Below are positions 21,986 to 32,847 of a DNA stretch of 64,000 bases, piece after piece (the first letter of the stretch is position 1; every line of letters starts with the position of its first letter). The translations under genes were made by a program, and so were the position numbers. The DNA lies in NCBI GenBank assembly GCA_035048815.1, contig JAUCBN010000046.1, positions 9,216,999-9,280,998 on the forward strand, read 5' to 3'. A model generated the notes under the pieces. That model was not told the DNA's origin and did no database searches. It saw only the letters and a program-made list of their open reading frames with translations. Origin of the DNA: Abelmoschus esculentus (taxonomy: Eukaryota > Streptophyta > Magnoliopsida > Malvales > Malvaceae).

Positions 21986-22933
21986 TCAGCATCTGAAAGG
22001 TTTCTTGAGGCACATATTTATAAAGTCAGTTAATTGGTTAATACATTCATTCGACTTGATACGTTGGTTTGTTTGCCAAAATCTGAGAAAACGCCTAATT
22101 TCATGAAGTTTAGCAATGGTCGTTTTGGATGGGTTAGTCCAAATCTCTCTAATCCGGGAAGAGACTTCCGGTTTATCAGCCCAGCAATTCTCATAGCGAA
22201 AGAGGTTCCTGGAAGCTTTCGACCTAATTGCACTAGAAGGACTAGTGTCCAGTAAGATGGGGCAATGATCAGATCGAGCTTGAAAGAATGACGTAGCTTG
22301 GAAGTTAGGAAAGACATTAAACCAAGAGGAGTTACCAAGGAATCTATCGATTCTTTCCATAATGATTTCAGTATTAGGTCCAGATCTAGTCCAAGTGAAC
22401 CATCCAGATTTTGGTTTACAATCGAAGAGATCATTTCGCAAAAGACAATCTCTGAAATTATTAATTTGTAATCTTGCCCGACGGATACCGCCTTGTTTTT
22501 CATTGTCGTGTAGTATTTCATTAAAGTCTCCCCCTAAGAGCCATGGGAGGGAAGAAGCTGATTGTAATGTGTCCATTAGTTGCCAAGTTTTATATTTGTT
22601 TGTTGTTTCAGCAAAACCGTGTACTCCAGAAAAATGGAATTACAAATGACCAAAATGTATAATGACATCAATATGACGATCCGATTACGAAAGCAAATCA
22701 ATAGTAGTTTTATTATTCCAGATAATAGCAAGCCCTGTACAGGAAGGGCTAGAATCAATGGCTATGCAACCTTGCATTCCTAACTTAAACCGAATACGAT
22801 CCATATTGTGTTTGTTCAATCTAGTTTCACAAAGAAAAAGAAAGTCGGCATCATGCTTAGAGGTAGCACGTTGTAGAGCGAGAACTGCCTGGGTGTTGCC
22901 GAGTCCCTGACAGTTCCAACATAAGATTTTCAT
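21986..22933 (-). pseudogene. LINE-4 ORF2: APE-type endonuclease domain
   Basis: ATG 22933-22931 opens MKILCWNCQGLGNTQAV. FLCETRL gives the Glu of the metal site. After a frameshift near 22600 the domain continues with WLLGGDFNEIL (Asp/Asn catalytic strand), GWFTWTRSG, MERIDRFLGNSSW and SDHCPILLD (the SDH catalytic end). The enzyme nicks target DNA, preferentially at TTTT/AA-like sites, to prime reverse transcription. The start codon overlaps the ORF1 stop as ATGA. The frame breaks again around 21980 before the RT. Confidence 0.93.
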
Positions 22934-23130
22934 TTTACTCGGCGGGGTTGATTATCGTCAACCTCCGCCGGGGAGTTTTTTCCGCTACTCATCCCAGCTT
23001 TTTCTAAAGAACCAAAGGATACAAGTCGAGGACGCATTGGCTTGTTACCCTCATCAGAAAGTGGGGTTCGTTTAGTACCTCTACTTGAAAAACGAGGTTC
23101 TTGTTTGACAAGGTAAAGTATTAGAAGGAA
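22930..23130 (-). pseudogene. LINE-4 ORF1 C-terminal remnant
   Basis: Only the last 50 or so codons of ORF1 are recognisable: FSSRGTKRTPLSDEGNKPMR and KAGMSSGKNSPAEVDD, ending in TGA at 22932-22930. These align with the ORF1 tails of LINE-5 (SNRSTKRTPPSDEGN) and LINE-2. Upstream, from about 23110, the sequence is leader-like, so DUF4283 and the zinc knuckle (over 1 kb) were deleted. The long hydrophobic extension of this frame to 23892 is leader sequence, not protein. Confidence 0.75.
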
Positions 23131-23269
23131 AACCATCATTAGGCATAAGAAGGATAGTGGGGGGAAAGGAAACAACAAAGGAGCTATTACAGCTCCGGGG
23201 CATAGTTGCATCCATTGTACCTCTAAAAAGAGGTTGTTAGAAGTACAAGTTAACTTGTTCGATAATGGC

Positions 23270-23310
23270 ACACCATGAAAGGTGTTAGAGGGATCCATTA
23301 GCAAGGGTGG
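23270..23310 (-). promoter_or_regulatory. Double-hairpin motif, LINE-4 copy a
   Basis: ACACC, 6 nt, GGTGT, 9 nt, CCATT, 3 nt, AAGGG, then TGG; stem 2 has one mismatch. Just left lie two more palindromes, CCTCT-AAAA-AGAGG (23220-23233) and the perfect ACAAGTTAACTTGT (23245-23258), making a four-structure cluster. Confidence 0.55.
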
Positions 23311-23991
23311 CACGTATATGGAAATAATAAAAAAGTTAAGAAAAACATGGTATAGAATACACGGTAGAATTATAAAGAAAGCAAAATTAAACCTAGCGTC
23401 AATAGTAATAAACCAAGTACTAAGGTACTCAAGGAATTCAGAACTCGGATTAATGGAGACAAGATTAACAATGGTGGTATTCTTTTGCAAAAGGAATAAG
23501 GAGATATAAAACAAGAAAAAACAAAGATTTTGGAGATAAACAAGGAGAACTTGATAGGAAAGACTTTCCAAGAGAATGGGAAGAAACAAGACTTTGCTTG
23601 TTGGATCATGGAGGAAACGTGATATAGAACAAATGAACAATGGAACCAACAAGGTTCCTATTCTTGGTAGTACATATAGAGAAGTGTTGATAAAATTCCA
23701 TTGCAAGTGGGCCATGTACATTGGTTTAACAAAGAAAATAAGAGTTACATGGTATAAAAGGACATTATATGAAAGATGGAACCGAGTTGTGTTTCTTTTA
23801 GTGGTTAAGTCCATATTGTAATGTATAAACGTTCTATGCAACATAAGATAATAATAAGAGGTATAATGAGTGAAAAGGGTAGAGTAAGACATGATTAGGA
23901 GAGAGACATCAAGGCTCCGATTCTTGGTTTAATCCAATTTAATTCAAGAACGAGGATAACAATAAAGCAAGTAAGCTTGTTTGAGAATATT

Positions 23992-24034
23992 ACACCATGA
24001 GAGGTGTTGGTAAAATCCCTTAGTAAGGGTGGTA
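23992..24034 (-). promoter_or_regulatory. Double-hairpin motif, LINE-4 copy b
   Basis: ACACC, 6 nt, GGTGT, 9 nt, CCCTT, 3 nt, AAGGG, TGGTA; both stems perfect. A CAAG-4 nt-CTTG inverted repeat lies about 20 bp to the left, as in copies at 23270 and 32810. Confidence 0.6.
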
Positions 24035-25118
24035 TAAACATGGATTTAACATAGAAAATAAAAAAAGCATGGTATAAAGAACTAGATAAAAGATGCTTAG
24101 TAGTCATTGTAGTAGTCTTGTGATCAAAAAGGTTATCAAGGTGATAAAGAATAATAACCCTGAAAACAAACCCAAGAATCAAAAGTTCATTCTCTATTCG
24201 GATTGCATGCTTTGAGTCATGCTCAAAAAGGATCGAAACATTTATAAAGAATAATAAGGAAATAACAAAGTCATATAGAAAGAAAATACTTACCATAGAA
24301 ACAAAACTAACCGATTCCAAATCCAAGGGAGCAGATCGATTGGGTCTTAGCGGCCTACTCCAAAGATCGTTAGTGAAGGCCATCAGAGTCCTTGCACAAA
24401 CTCTTGGCTCCAACGGTAGCATGTCATACACAAACCTTAGCTCTCCAAAGCAAACATTGTATACGGCTCCGAGAAGAATCAAACACCAAGAAAAGCACTT
24501 GATACAAAGAGAAGAATAGATCTCATAATATAAATGAAAAGAAGGCAATAAAGATATATAGAAAGAAAAGTAAAGATTGAAGAGATGGACGAAAGAAAAA
24601 GCCTACACGGTTTGGCTGTCGTTGTGATAACTACTTCCTCTCCCAATGGCGTCGGTATGGTAAATGCGTTGTACAAAATGCTAAACATACGAGTTCAACT
24701 GGGACAAGGTTCAAAGATAAGGAAAACAACCATGAAATTTTGAAACCAAGAAAACAAGATCTTGACATCAAGAATGACTTGAAAAAGTAGATCTAGTGTC
24801 AGATTCACAACGGCAAATCCTTCCTTGAAACTTCTTTGTGCAAAAAGAAAATTCAAAATATGTTGGTGAATATATATGAATAGCCGAAGAGAAAAAAGAT
24901 CAAGAAAAGATTGAAAAATAGAAGTAATAAGGAGAATATAAAAACAAGAAGCAAAATAGATCCAATTTATCATAAACAAGAACCAAGATGTAGAAACATC
25001 TTTTCCCATGGCTGCCAAGATGATGAGGAAAACGATAATGGCCTCCATGTTGATAAAAGAAAAATATGCATGTTTCTTGTCAAGGAGAGCATAACCGGTT
25101 AGCATATTGGTGAAAAGA

Positions 25119-25161
25119 ACACCGTTAAAGGTGTTGGATGGATCCCTTTGCAAGGGTGGTA
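25119..25161 (-). promoter_or_regulatory. Double-hairpin motif, LINE-4 copy c
   Basis: ACACC, 6 nt, GGTGT, 9 nt, CCCTT, 3 nt, AAGGG, TGGTA; both stems perfect. The palindrome TAACCGGTTA lies about 20 bp to the left in place of the CAAG/CTTG pair. Confidence 0.6.
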
Positions 25162-25559
25162 ATTGTACATCAATGGATTGGCTCCATAGCCTTCGTGAGT
25201 GAACCTTCACAATGGTTTTGATAATGGTGGCTACCGTAATAGCATCTTCAAATCGTTGAAGTTCTGGATCAACAAAGACTCCGTCATCCAAATATCTTCT
25301 TAATAAAGAAAAAAAGAAAATGAAACAATGGCAAAAATAGTGGAAATAGTCTAAACGATCCATGGGAGGAACAAAAAGAATAAAAAAACAAGAAAAAGAA
25401 CAAGATTGACTTATCTCAAAGGATTGGAATTGAATGGTTGTTGAATCTTCCTCTCCCGACGTTGCTGGTAAATCCATGGAGGTGGTGTAGTAGACAAAGT
25501 AGATCTCCAAAACATGGAGAAAGAAAAGAAAAAAATAAAAAGAAGAAGAAGGCATGGAG

Positions 25560-26743
25560 ACGAGTAATATGCTCTCAAATTGAGATTAAGATGTAAAATT
25601 TGGTTCCAAAGCCCTTAATTTACTATTTGAACTCATAAAATATGATTTATTCTTATTTTCTCATCGTTTTGTTAGGTTTAAAGTGTGCATATCAAATCTA
25701 AAGGGGCTTTATAGTGGTTGCATTTGAATATAAACCGAGTAAAATACACTAAAATTGATATTAAGTGGTTTAATCGTATTTAAAAGCGCATAATTAAAAA
25801 TATTTGGACTCATTAATATTGATTGATTCTCATTTTGTGGTCGATTTGTCGGGTTTAAAGCGTGCATGTCTAATTGAGCTTTTTAGTGAACCCGTTGGAA
25901 TTTAAACCGAATAAAAGAATTTAAAATTGAGATTAAATGGTTTAATCATGTTCAAAGGCCCATAATTAACTATTTGAACTCATTAAATTTGATTGAATAT
26001 CATTTTTTGTCCGTTTTGTTAGGTTAAAAGCAAGCATGTCTAATTGCACATTTTAGAGAACTCAATGGAATTTTTAATGAGTAAAATGTTCTAAAATTGA
26101 GATTAGGTTGTATAATTTGGTTTAAAAGCTCATAATTAACTAGTTGATCTCATAAAATTTGATTTATTCTTATTTTGCGGACATTTTTTAGGTTTAAAGT
26201 GTGGTACTAAATAACTTTATAGTAATCGCATTTTAATTTAAATAGAGTAAAATATTCTAAAATTGATATTAAGTGGTTTAATCATGTTCAAAAGCTCATA
26301 ATTTACTATTTCAACTCATTAAATTTGATGGAATCTCATTTTGTGGTCGTTTTGATTGGTTAAAGGCACACATGTCTAATTGGGCTTTTTAGAGAACCCA
26401 TTGTAATTTTAACCGAGTAAAATACTCTAAAATTGAGATTAAGTTGTATAATTTGTTTCAAAAGCCTATAATTAACTAGTTGATGTCATGAAATTTGATT
26501 TATTCTTGTTTTACGGACGTTTTTTTGGCCTAAATAGTGCATAAGTAAATGACTTTATAGTGATCGCTTTGTAATTTAAATCGATTAAAATGCTCTAAAA
26601 TTGACATTAAGTGGTTTAATCATGTTCCAAAGCCATAATTTACTGTTTGAACTAATGAAGCTTGATTGAATTTTATTTGGTGGTCGTTTTTTTTGGTTAA
26701 AAGCATGCTTGTCTAATTGGACTTTTTAAAAAACCCATTGTAA
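25560..26743. repeat. Satellite subfamily A, seven monomers (m1 to m7)
   Basis: Monomers m1 to m7 follow in order, continuing the phase from before LINE-4. The m3/m4 boundary here (26050-26075) reads GGAATTTTTAATGAG with no LINE stub, so this higher-order unit is the empty-site form. It ends at CCCATTGTAATTTT, where LINE-5 begins. No genes. Confidence 0.9.
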
Positions 26744-26838
26744 TTTTTTTGAAGGAAAGGGACTCATTAAAAAAAACCCTATAGCTTGTCACCTCGAAAG
26801 GTGAGTAGACCCCTATGGTGAAAAGAGTATCCATGGAT

Positions 26839-28411
26839 TTATTGACTAGAAGAGGTAAACCTCTTCGAATTTACAAAAGCCTGAATAAAATCGAGAAAGT
26901 TACAACCAAAAGAACAATAAAGAAAAGAACTTAGAGCCCTAGTTGGTAAGACATGGGCTACAATGTTTGCGTCTCTAGGTACATAACAAATCTTACAATC
27001 AAGCAAAGTACCTGGAGAGGAGCAGATACGAGAAACAAAATGTTCCACCGTGGAGAGGTCCTGGTGATGAGTGTTGTTAACCTTGTTGGAAATAGAAGCT
27101 AAATCAGTTTCAATTATTACATTAGTCCAGCCATTAGCAATAACCAATTTTAAACCTTCCAAAATGGCAAGAGCCTCAGTAGAAGCTGGATCCGAGTAGA
27201 AAATGAGTGGCATAGAACAATGACCAAGGATAGAGCCAGAAGAATCCCGAGCGATGATACCTGCAGCAGCACTGCTTAACACAAGATTAAAGACACCATC
27301 CGTATTAATCTTGATGAAACTAGAGTTCGGTTTCGTCCATCTAGCTTGAGAAAAAAGTGAACTCAGCTAGCCGGGAACGTAGATGGGAGGCATCATTAAT
27401 TGATACATGACTATTGAAAAGTTTTTGTGCATTGGAAACAGATAACCAAACCGGTTGGAGATGACTATTATGGACAAAGTCATTACGGCGATTCCATAAA
27501 TTCTAAAGGATCATAATAAGGAGTGAAAATTGATGTAAGGAAGGAAAATCAGTCACTTTAGAAAGCCAATGGTAGGGGGAGACAAAGGTATTGAAGAAAA
27601 TTCGTGTAGGGAGCCCTGCCAACTAGAGCGCCTCCTTGGCACTAGGACAATCCTGCATAGCATGGAGGGTGGTTTCGATGGCTATGTTGCAGATCGGGCA
27701 TACCCCCGTACCAAGATTGGCCTGGAGGATTTTATGGCCATATGGGAGTGCATCATGACATAAACGTGATCCAAAGGTACGAACCTTGGGTAGAATAATC
27801 AGTTTAGATAGAATTTTCCAAAGCTTGGAGGGCCTATTAATTGGCCCTTGTTGCAAATGCAAAAGTTGGTAACCAGACCGAACCGTATACATGCCAGAGT
27901 CATGGTGACCCCAAAGAGTGGTATCTTTTGTGTCATTAATATTTGGTACATTAAGGATGGTGTTACCATCTTCATGGGAGAAGTATTGTCTTACTTTTGA
28001 TTCATCCCAACGGGGTAGGTTAGGCAACATGAAAGTACCTGCACGAAGAACGACTTCATCATTCACCTCATAATCACCATAAAGGTTTACAGACTGAGAG
28101 CTTCCCCATTTGTCAAATTGGATCTGAACTTGACTAAAAATGCCTGGCCGTTTGAAGAAACCATTGCGAAGTTTAGAGATAGCTATACTAAGACCTTTCC
28201 AAGCAAAAGAAGATCTCCGAGAGTGATCAGATTCAAGAATAGATCCCGATGGGTAATACATGCATTTGTAGACCTGACTAAGGAGATTATCAAGCTCACA
28301 AACCAAGCGCCAAATTTGTTTGCCTAGTAAAGCAACATTAAAGTGGTGTAGATCACGAAATCCTATACCTCCTACTGCTTTCGGTAGGCAGACAGTATTC
28401 CAAGGGAGCAT
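26839..28411 (-). pseudogene. LINE-5 ORF2 C-terminal part: zf-RVT and RNase H
   Basis: The 262-residue frame 28411-27623 holds the RT-RNase H connection (CLPKAVGGIGFRDLHHFNVALLG, LYGDYEVNDEVVL), then SRLCHDALPYGHKILQANL and the zinc-binding CPICNIAIETTLHAMQDCP. A stop near 27623 and further lesions to about 27290 interrupt it. The RNase H part follows in 27282-26839 (GIIARDSSGSILGH, ALAILEGLKLVI, VIIETDLASISNKVNN, ICYVPRDANIVAHVLPTRA). The first-strand Asp segment lies in the broken part near 27310. Confidence 0.9.
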
Positions 28412-28420
28412 ATGCCAACC

Positions 28421-29710
28421 TCATTTGTTAGCTTTGCCATACCACCAATATCGGTGTATTGAAGTGGTCATGTCATAAATGATGTTTTGTGGTAAAAGGT
28501 AGCAAGACATAACATACTGAGGCATAGATTGTATGACTGATTTGATAAAAATTTCTCTACCACTAAAGGATAGAAGGCGTTTATACCATTTACTCAGTCG
28601 AACATTCAATTTTTCCCTGGTAAACCCCAAGGCCACAATCTTGTTTTTCCCTATTAAGATAGGGGGCCCCAGATAAATACCTGGATCATCAACTTCTCTT
28701 ATGTGAAGGATACCATTAATTTCCGATCGAAGCGACAAGGAAGTTTTCTGGGAAAAGAAAATAGTAGACTTTTCAAAGTTCACCGCCTGCCCAGACGAAG
28801 TAGCATAAGTATGTAAAGCATCCTTAAAGCGTTGAGCTTTTTTAGTTGTATTCTTAATGAATACAACATAGTCATCCACGAAAAGGAGGTGGTTAATGTT
28901 GAGCAGTGTTGAGAGGCCTTGGGTACTGAAAAGAAAAAGGAAAGGAGATAGGGGGTCCCCTTGCCATAAACCTCTGTGAGGTTTAAAGGGGCGTGAAAGG
29001 GAATCGTTGACACATACTTGGAAGGAAACAGAAGATATACACCACAAAATAAAGGAAACCCAGTGGGTATTAAAACGTAGCATAAACATAATTTGTTCAA
29101 GGAAAGACCATTCAACTCGGTCGAAGGCCTTTTCCATGTCTAGCTTTAAGCTAACACCTTTGGCAAGTGAGGTCTCATTGGTATTTAAGGTGTGGATAAG
29201 CTCATGTGCAATGAGGATATTGTTAGTGGTGTTCCTCCTTTGAACAAAACCAACTTGATTACCACTTATGCATAGAGGTATAATAGATTTCAGACGATTA
29301 ACAAGTACTTTTGCAACTGTCTTGTAAAGGATTGTGCAGAGGCTAATAGGTCTAAGATGACACATTGTTGTGGGTTCGCTGATCTTGGGTATAAGAACAA
29401 TGATAGTATGATTGACCTCTTCCATATTAACCGACCCTCGTAAGAGTCCAAGGCAGAGGTTTATAAAATCCTGGCTAAGGTTCTCCCAATGCTTCCTAAA
29501 GAAGCCACTTCGGAATCCATTGATTCCTAGAGCTTTCCGTGGGTCAATATCGCGAAAAGCAATATTTACTTCATCAATTGTGAAGTCCTTAATAAGGTCA
29601 TTATTCATCATTTCAGTTACAATAGTGGGAATGTTTTCCATAATGGAAGATGCAATAGTAGGGGAGGAGGACGAAAAAAGGCTTCGAAAGTAGTCAACAG
29701 CAGTAGACAT
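28421..29710 (-). pseudogene. LINE-5 ORF2: reverse transcriptase, open for 429 residues
   Basis: The longest uninterrupted LINE frame in the window. Motifs in order: FRDIDPRKALGINGFRSGFF, HTIIVLIPKISEPTTMCHLR, SGNQVGFVQRRNTTNNIL, LKLDMEKAFDRVEW, GLWQGDPLSPFLFLFSTQGL, LLFVDDYVVFIK, YLGPPILIGKNK. The usual FADD is FVDD, and the usual GLRQGDP is GLWQGDP. Compared with LINE-4, 19 residues are missing in frame just before the catalytic block, so an open frame does not mean an active enzyme. Joined to other ORF2 parts only through frameshifts. Confidence 0.93.
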
Positions 29711-30844
29711 GATGTCTGTTGTATGTGTTTGCCAAATATTCTGGTTGTTGAGAAGCCCAACAATATGATTCTTCCGTCGCCGACTATTTGTTCGGGCATG
29801 AAAGAAGGAAGTATTTTTGTCATTGTGTTCTAACCATTGTGTCCAAGCTCATTGAGCCCAGTATATTTCTTTTGCATTTAGCAAGCTATCAAGCTCACTT
29901 TTAGCGGAGACAAAGTTTTGGATATCCGCATCAGAGAGACGTCATTTAATACACATATTAATGAAATCATTAAGCTGAGTGATACGTTCATTGGATTTAA
30001 TACGTTTGTTTATTTGCCAAGGGGCGAGAAATCTTCCAATGTCTTTAAATTTATTGAGGGTCGAGCGAGAATGGTTAGACCATATCTCTCTAATTCTAGA
30101 TGAAACTTCCGGGTTATCAGCCTAACAATTCTCATAGCGAAAAAGGTTTTTAGAGTATTGGGATCGGAGAGCCCGAGGTGGATTAGTATCTAGTAAGATA
30201 GGGAAATGGTTAGAACGAGCCTGAAAAAAGATGTAGTTTGGAAGTTAGGAAAGGAAATAAACTAGATAGAGTTACCAAGGAATCGATCGATTCTTTCCAT
30301 GATTGTTTTGCGTGTTACGTCTAAATCTGGTCCAAGTGAACCAACCCGGCGTTGGCTTACAATTAAAGAGATCGTTCTTAGTAAGACAATCTCTGAAATT
30401 ATTAATTTGCGATCAAGCATGACGGGTGCCGCCTCGTTTTTCATTATCAAATAGGATTTCATTAAAGTCTCCCCCTAAAAGCCATGGAAGGGAGGAAGCG
30501 GATTGTAAAATGTCTATTAATTGCCAAGTTTTGTATTAGTTTGCAGTTTCAACAAAACCATGTAAACTAGAAAAATGGAATTGTGTTTGCTCGAAAGAAA
30601 TAGTAACATCAATATGACGATCCAAGTAAGAAAGCAAATTAATATAAGTTTTATTATTCCAAATAATAGCAAGCACTGTACAAGTGGGGCTGGATTCAAT
30701 AGCTATTCAACCATGCATTCCTAACTTGATCCTAATACGGTCCAAATTATATCTGTTTAACCTAGTTTTGGAAGAAGCATGTTGGAGAGCGTGAACTGCC
30801 TGGGTATGGCCGAGACCTTGACAGTTCCAACATAGGATTTTCAT
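29711..30844 (-). pseudogene. LINE-5 ORF2: endonuclease domain, heavily broken
   Basis: The ATG at 30844-30842 overlaps the ORF1 stop as ATGA. The first residues correspond to MKILCWNCQGLG in LINE-4. After that the domain is scattered over three frames. MERIDRFLGNSI (about 30300-30262) is clear, and nucleotide similarity to LINE-4 continues throughout, including the region of the SDH end. No open frame covers more than 70 codons. Confidence 0.8.
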
Positions 30845-32210
30845 TTAGCTCGGTGGGGTTGATCACCATCAAACTCCGCCAGAGAGTTTTTTGCACTTCT
30901 CGTCCCAGCTTTTTCTGCGAATACCTTGTTTGTCGGTCGAGGACATTTAAGCCCGTTGCCCTCGTCAGAAGGTGGTGTTCTTTTAGTACTTCTATTTGAG
31001 GTAGGACGGGCGACTCGTTTGGAGGTTGGCGTAGATTCAAGCCATTCAATTGCCTCTTGGAAGTCATGGTCATTGGCAAGCTCCGCCTCTAACTCTTGGA
31101 GTTTTGGTTCCAACAAACTGACCTCACCGGTGTCATTATAGGCTTTTGGTCGGGTAGTAATGTTAGAGTCTTGGTCAGGGAAAACAATTTGTAATGGTTG
31201 GGGGGGACACCGACAGGCAGGCAGTCTGCTCGCAAAGGTCAGGAAGATTCGAGGGTTTTTCGAAGTAATTTGGGGAGATTCGGTAACAAGAGCATATTCA
31301 TGTGCATGGGTTTGGGGTGTCGGCATTGGAGCTTTACCATTGGCATTGGCACCATTGTGTTGGTTTGCGTATGTTTGAGAGAAAGTTGGCATTGACTGAG
31401 TGGTAGTGTGAACATTACATATATAATGGATCCGACCTCTTTGTGAAGGTTGTGCATCCTTTTTCTTAAGGACATAGCAAAGCCAGTTGCCATACTATAG
31501 GTGTTTGGGTCGAGCCTCGACCGGGATATTACAAAAATCCATAGAATGACCAACTTTGCCACAATAATGACACATTGTGGGAAGACGTTCGTATTGAAGA
31601 AGGCAGAGTTTGGTAGAAGCTCCCCCCGCCTATAGCAACACAGCGCCTACTCGGCTTGGAAGCATCTATTGTTAAACCGACGCGAAGGTATTCAATCATG
31701 TTGAAATCAATTTTCCTAGTGTCAAATTTTTTTCACTATACCAAATATAGTTCCGAGTGATTCCCCAGTGTTATGGGCAGATTCTTTCGAAGCAAGAAGG
31801 ATAGGAGAATGTTATAGATACACACCCAAATATTCATCGTTGTAAAGAAGTGCTCATTAGGACTGATATTAGGATTTTATTGCACAAGGGCTAACCATTC
31901 GTCCTTGTAAGTCCAAGGCCCCCTGGCCATGATATCCTCTTTGATTTTCTCATCTTTAAAACAAATGAGAAATAGTTGTGGCTTCAAGACTCTCATAGAG
32001 ACTATTTTGTCTGGAGTCCAAATTCCGGTAAAGGCTTTAATGATTACCTGGTCATCTATATCCTTGGAGGATTTGAGGTTCCCTAGCAAGGTGGTTTGTG
32101 TTTCCTTTTCAGAAGAGTCCCAAGGTAAACTTGATTGGAAAACTGCAGATTTTTTCTTCATCAGTGAATTGGATATTCCCGAGTTGTTGAAGAAAAGATC
32201 TGGAATCCAC
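30841..32210 (-). pseudogene. LINE-5 ORF1: DUF4283/CCHC protein, start codon lost
   Basis: The start position that is ATG in LINE-2 is GTG here (32210-32208), followed by DSRSFLQQLGNIQF. After a frameshift the DUF4283 part is VIIKAFTGIWTPDKIVSMRV ... DEKIKEDIMARGPWTYKDEW. The middle, with the zinc knuckle, is broken (31800-31400). The C-terminal 183-codon frame (31392-30841) has QITSKNPRIFLTFASRLP and TSNRSTKRTPPSDEGN, ending in TGA at 30843-30841. Role as for LINE-2 ORF1; not translatable as one protein. Confidence 0.82.
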
Positions 32211-32375
32211 TGGGAAAATTGGTGAAAAATGAGAGAGGGTATACGAGAGTTGGAAGTAGGATGGAGAGTTATGAGGGAGATGGATGGAGTTGTATAGAAA
32301 GGGATAGAGAGTTGAAAATCCACGAGGACTGTAATTAGTAGTTTCAAAATGAGAAGGAGTAGGATTTGGGATATA

Positions 32376-32640
32376 TGACTTATTGCATTTAATATGAATA
32401 GAAAGGGGAATAGATAATTTATCACATTTGATATGAGAAGATGTATTTGAGGATGAGTACAAGTCTTTAATAGATAGGGTTTAGGAGACTTATTACATTT
32501 TATATGGGAAAAAATGGAGTTGGAGAGTAAGTAGAAGTCCTTAATAGATATGGCTTAGATGACTTATTGTAGTGGATAGGAGAAGAAAGAGGAGTTGGAG
32601 AGGAAGTAGAGTTCCTTAAAAGATAAAAAGAGCTAGTAGT
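32376..32640. repeat. Degenerate ~72-bp minisatellite in the LINE-5 leader
   Basis: About 3.5 units, recognised by ACTTATT plus AT-rich spacer plus GGAGTTGGAGAG and AGTAGAAGTCCTTAATAGAT. A single related unit is at about 2120-2190 in LINE-2, so it expanded in LINE-5. Confidence 0.5.
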
Positions 32641-32809
32641 AGTATAAATAGAAAACTCTTGCCAAAAGGCAAGAGGGGAAGTAGATGTAGTATAAATAGA
32701 TTGACAATTCACTTTGGAAAGAGACAAGGTCTAATTCGGTCATGAGGGTATCCATTGTACCTTAGTTAAGATAGTATTAACAGTGCAAGATAACTTGTTC
32801 GATATTGAT

Positions 32810-32847
32810 GTACCATAAAAGGTGTTGGAAAAACCCTTTTTCAAGGG
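32810..32847 (-). promoter_or_regulatory. Double-hairpin motif, LINE-5 copy
   Basis: GTACC, 6 nt, GGTGT, then CCCTT, 4-nt loop, AAGGG, TGG. The first stem has lost its outer pair; the second is kept with a one-base longer loop. A CAAG-4 nt-CTTG inverted repeat lies about 20 bp to the left. Confidence 0.5.

Larger units (their letters stand above)
18754..25559 (-). mobile_element. LINE-4: near full-length L1-type LINE (6.8 kb)
   Basis: Minus-sense order: C/T-rich 5' start (25559), a long leader with repeated units (to about 23130), the tail of ORF1 (to 22930), ORF2 with endonuclease, RT, zf-RVT and RNase H (22933-18850), 3' UTR and poly-A (poly-T at 18754). Most of ORF1, including DUF4283 and the zinc knuckle, is missing. 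The flanks GTTGTA and ACGAGTAATATG are in monomer phase and imply a small target deletion or a duplication hidden in the T-run. The next monomer type (m1) follows m8 across the insertion, which confirms the higher-order repeat order. Confidence 0.92.
23131..25559 (-). other. LINE-4 5' leader with tandem ~1.12-kb units
   Basis: No host gene. In the LINE sense the leader starts C/T-rich at 25559. Two splice-donor-like sites (complement of 25409-25415, GATAAGT; of 24288-24294, GGTAAGT) lie 1121 bp apart, and two double hairpins (25119, 23992) lie 1127 bp apart, each about 290 bp after its donor. CTTCCTCTCCC-type sequence repeats near 25450 and 24640. A third hairpin copy is at 23270. The long open frames are T-rich and hydrophobic and lack any domain. 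Confidence 0.6.

Noticed and set aside
24695..25555. Long minus-strand open frame of 286 residues
   Set aside because: It lies in the T-rich LINE-4 leader, is dominated by Phe/Leu/Ile/Ser, has no domain, and repeats leader motifs. Similar frames at 2773-3771 and 22930-23892 are the same kind of artefact.
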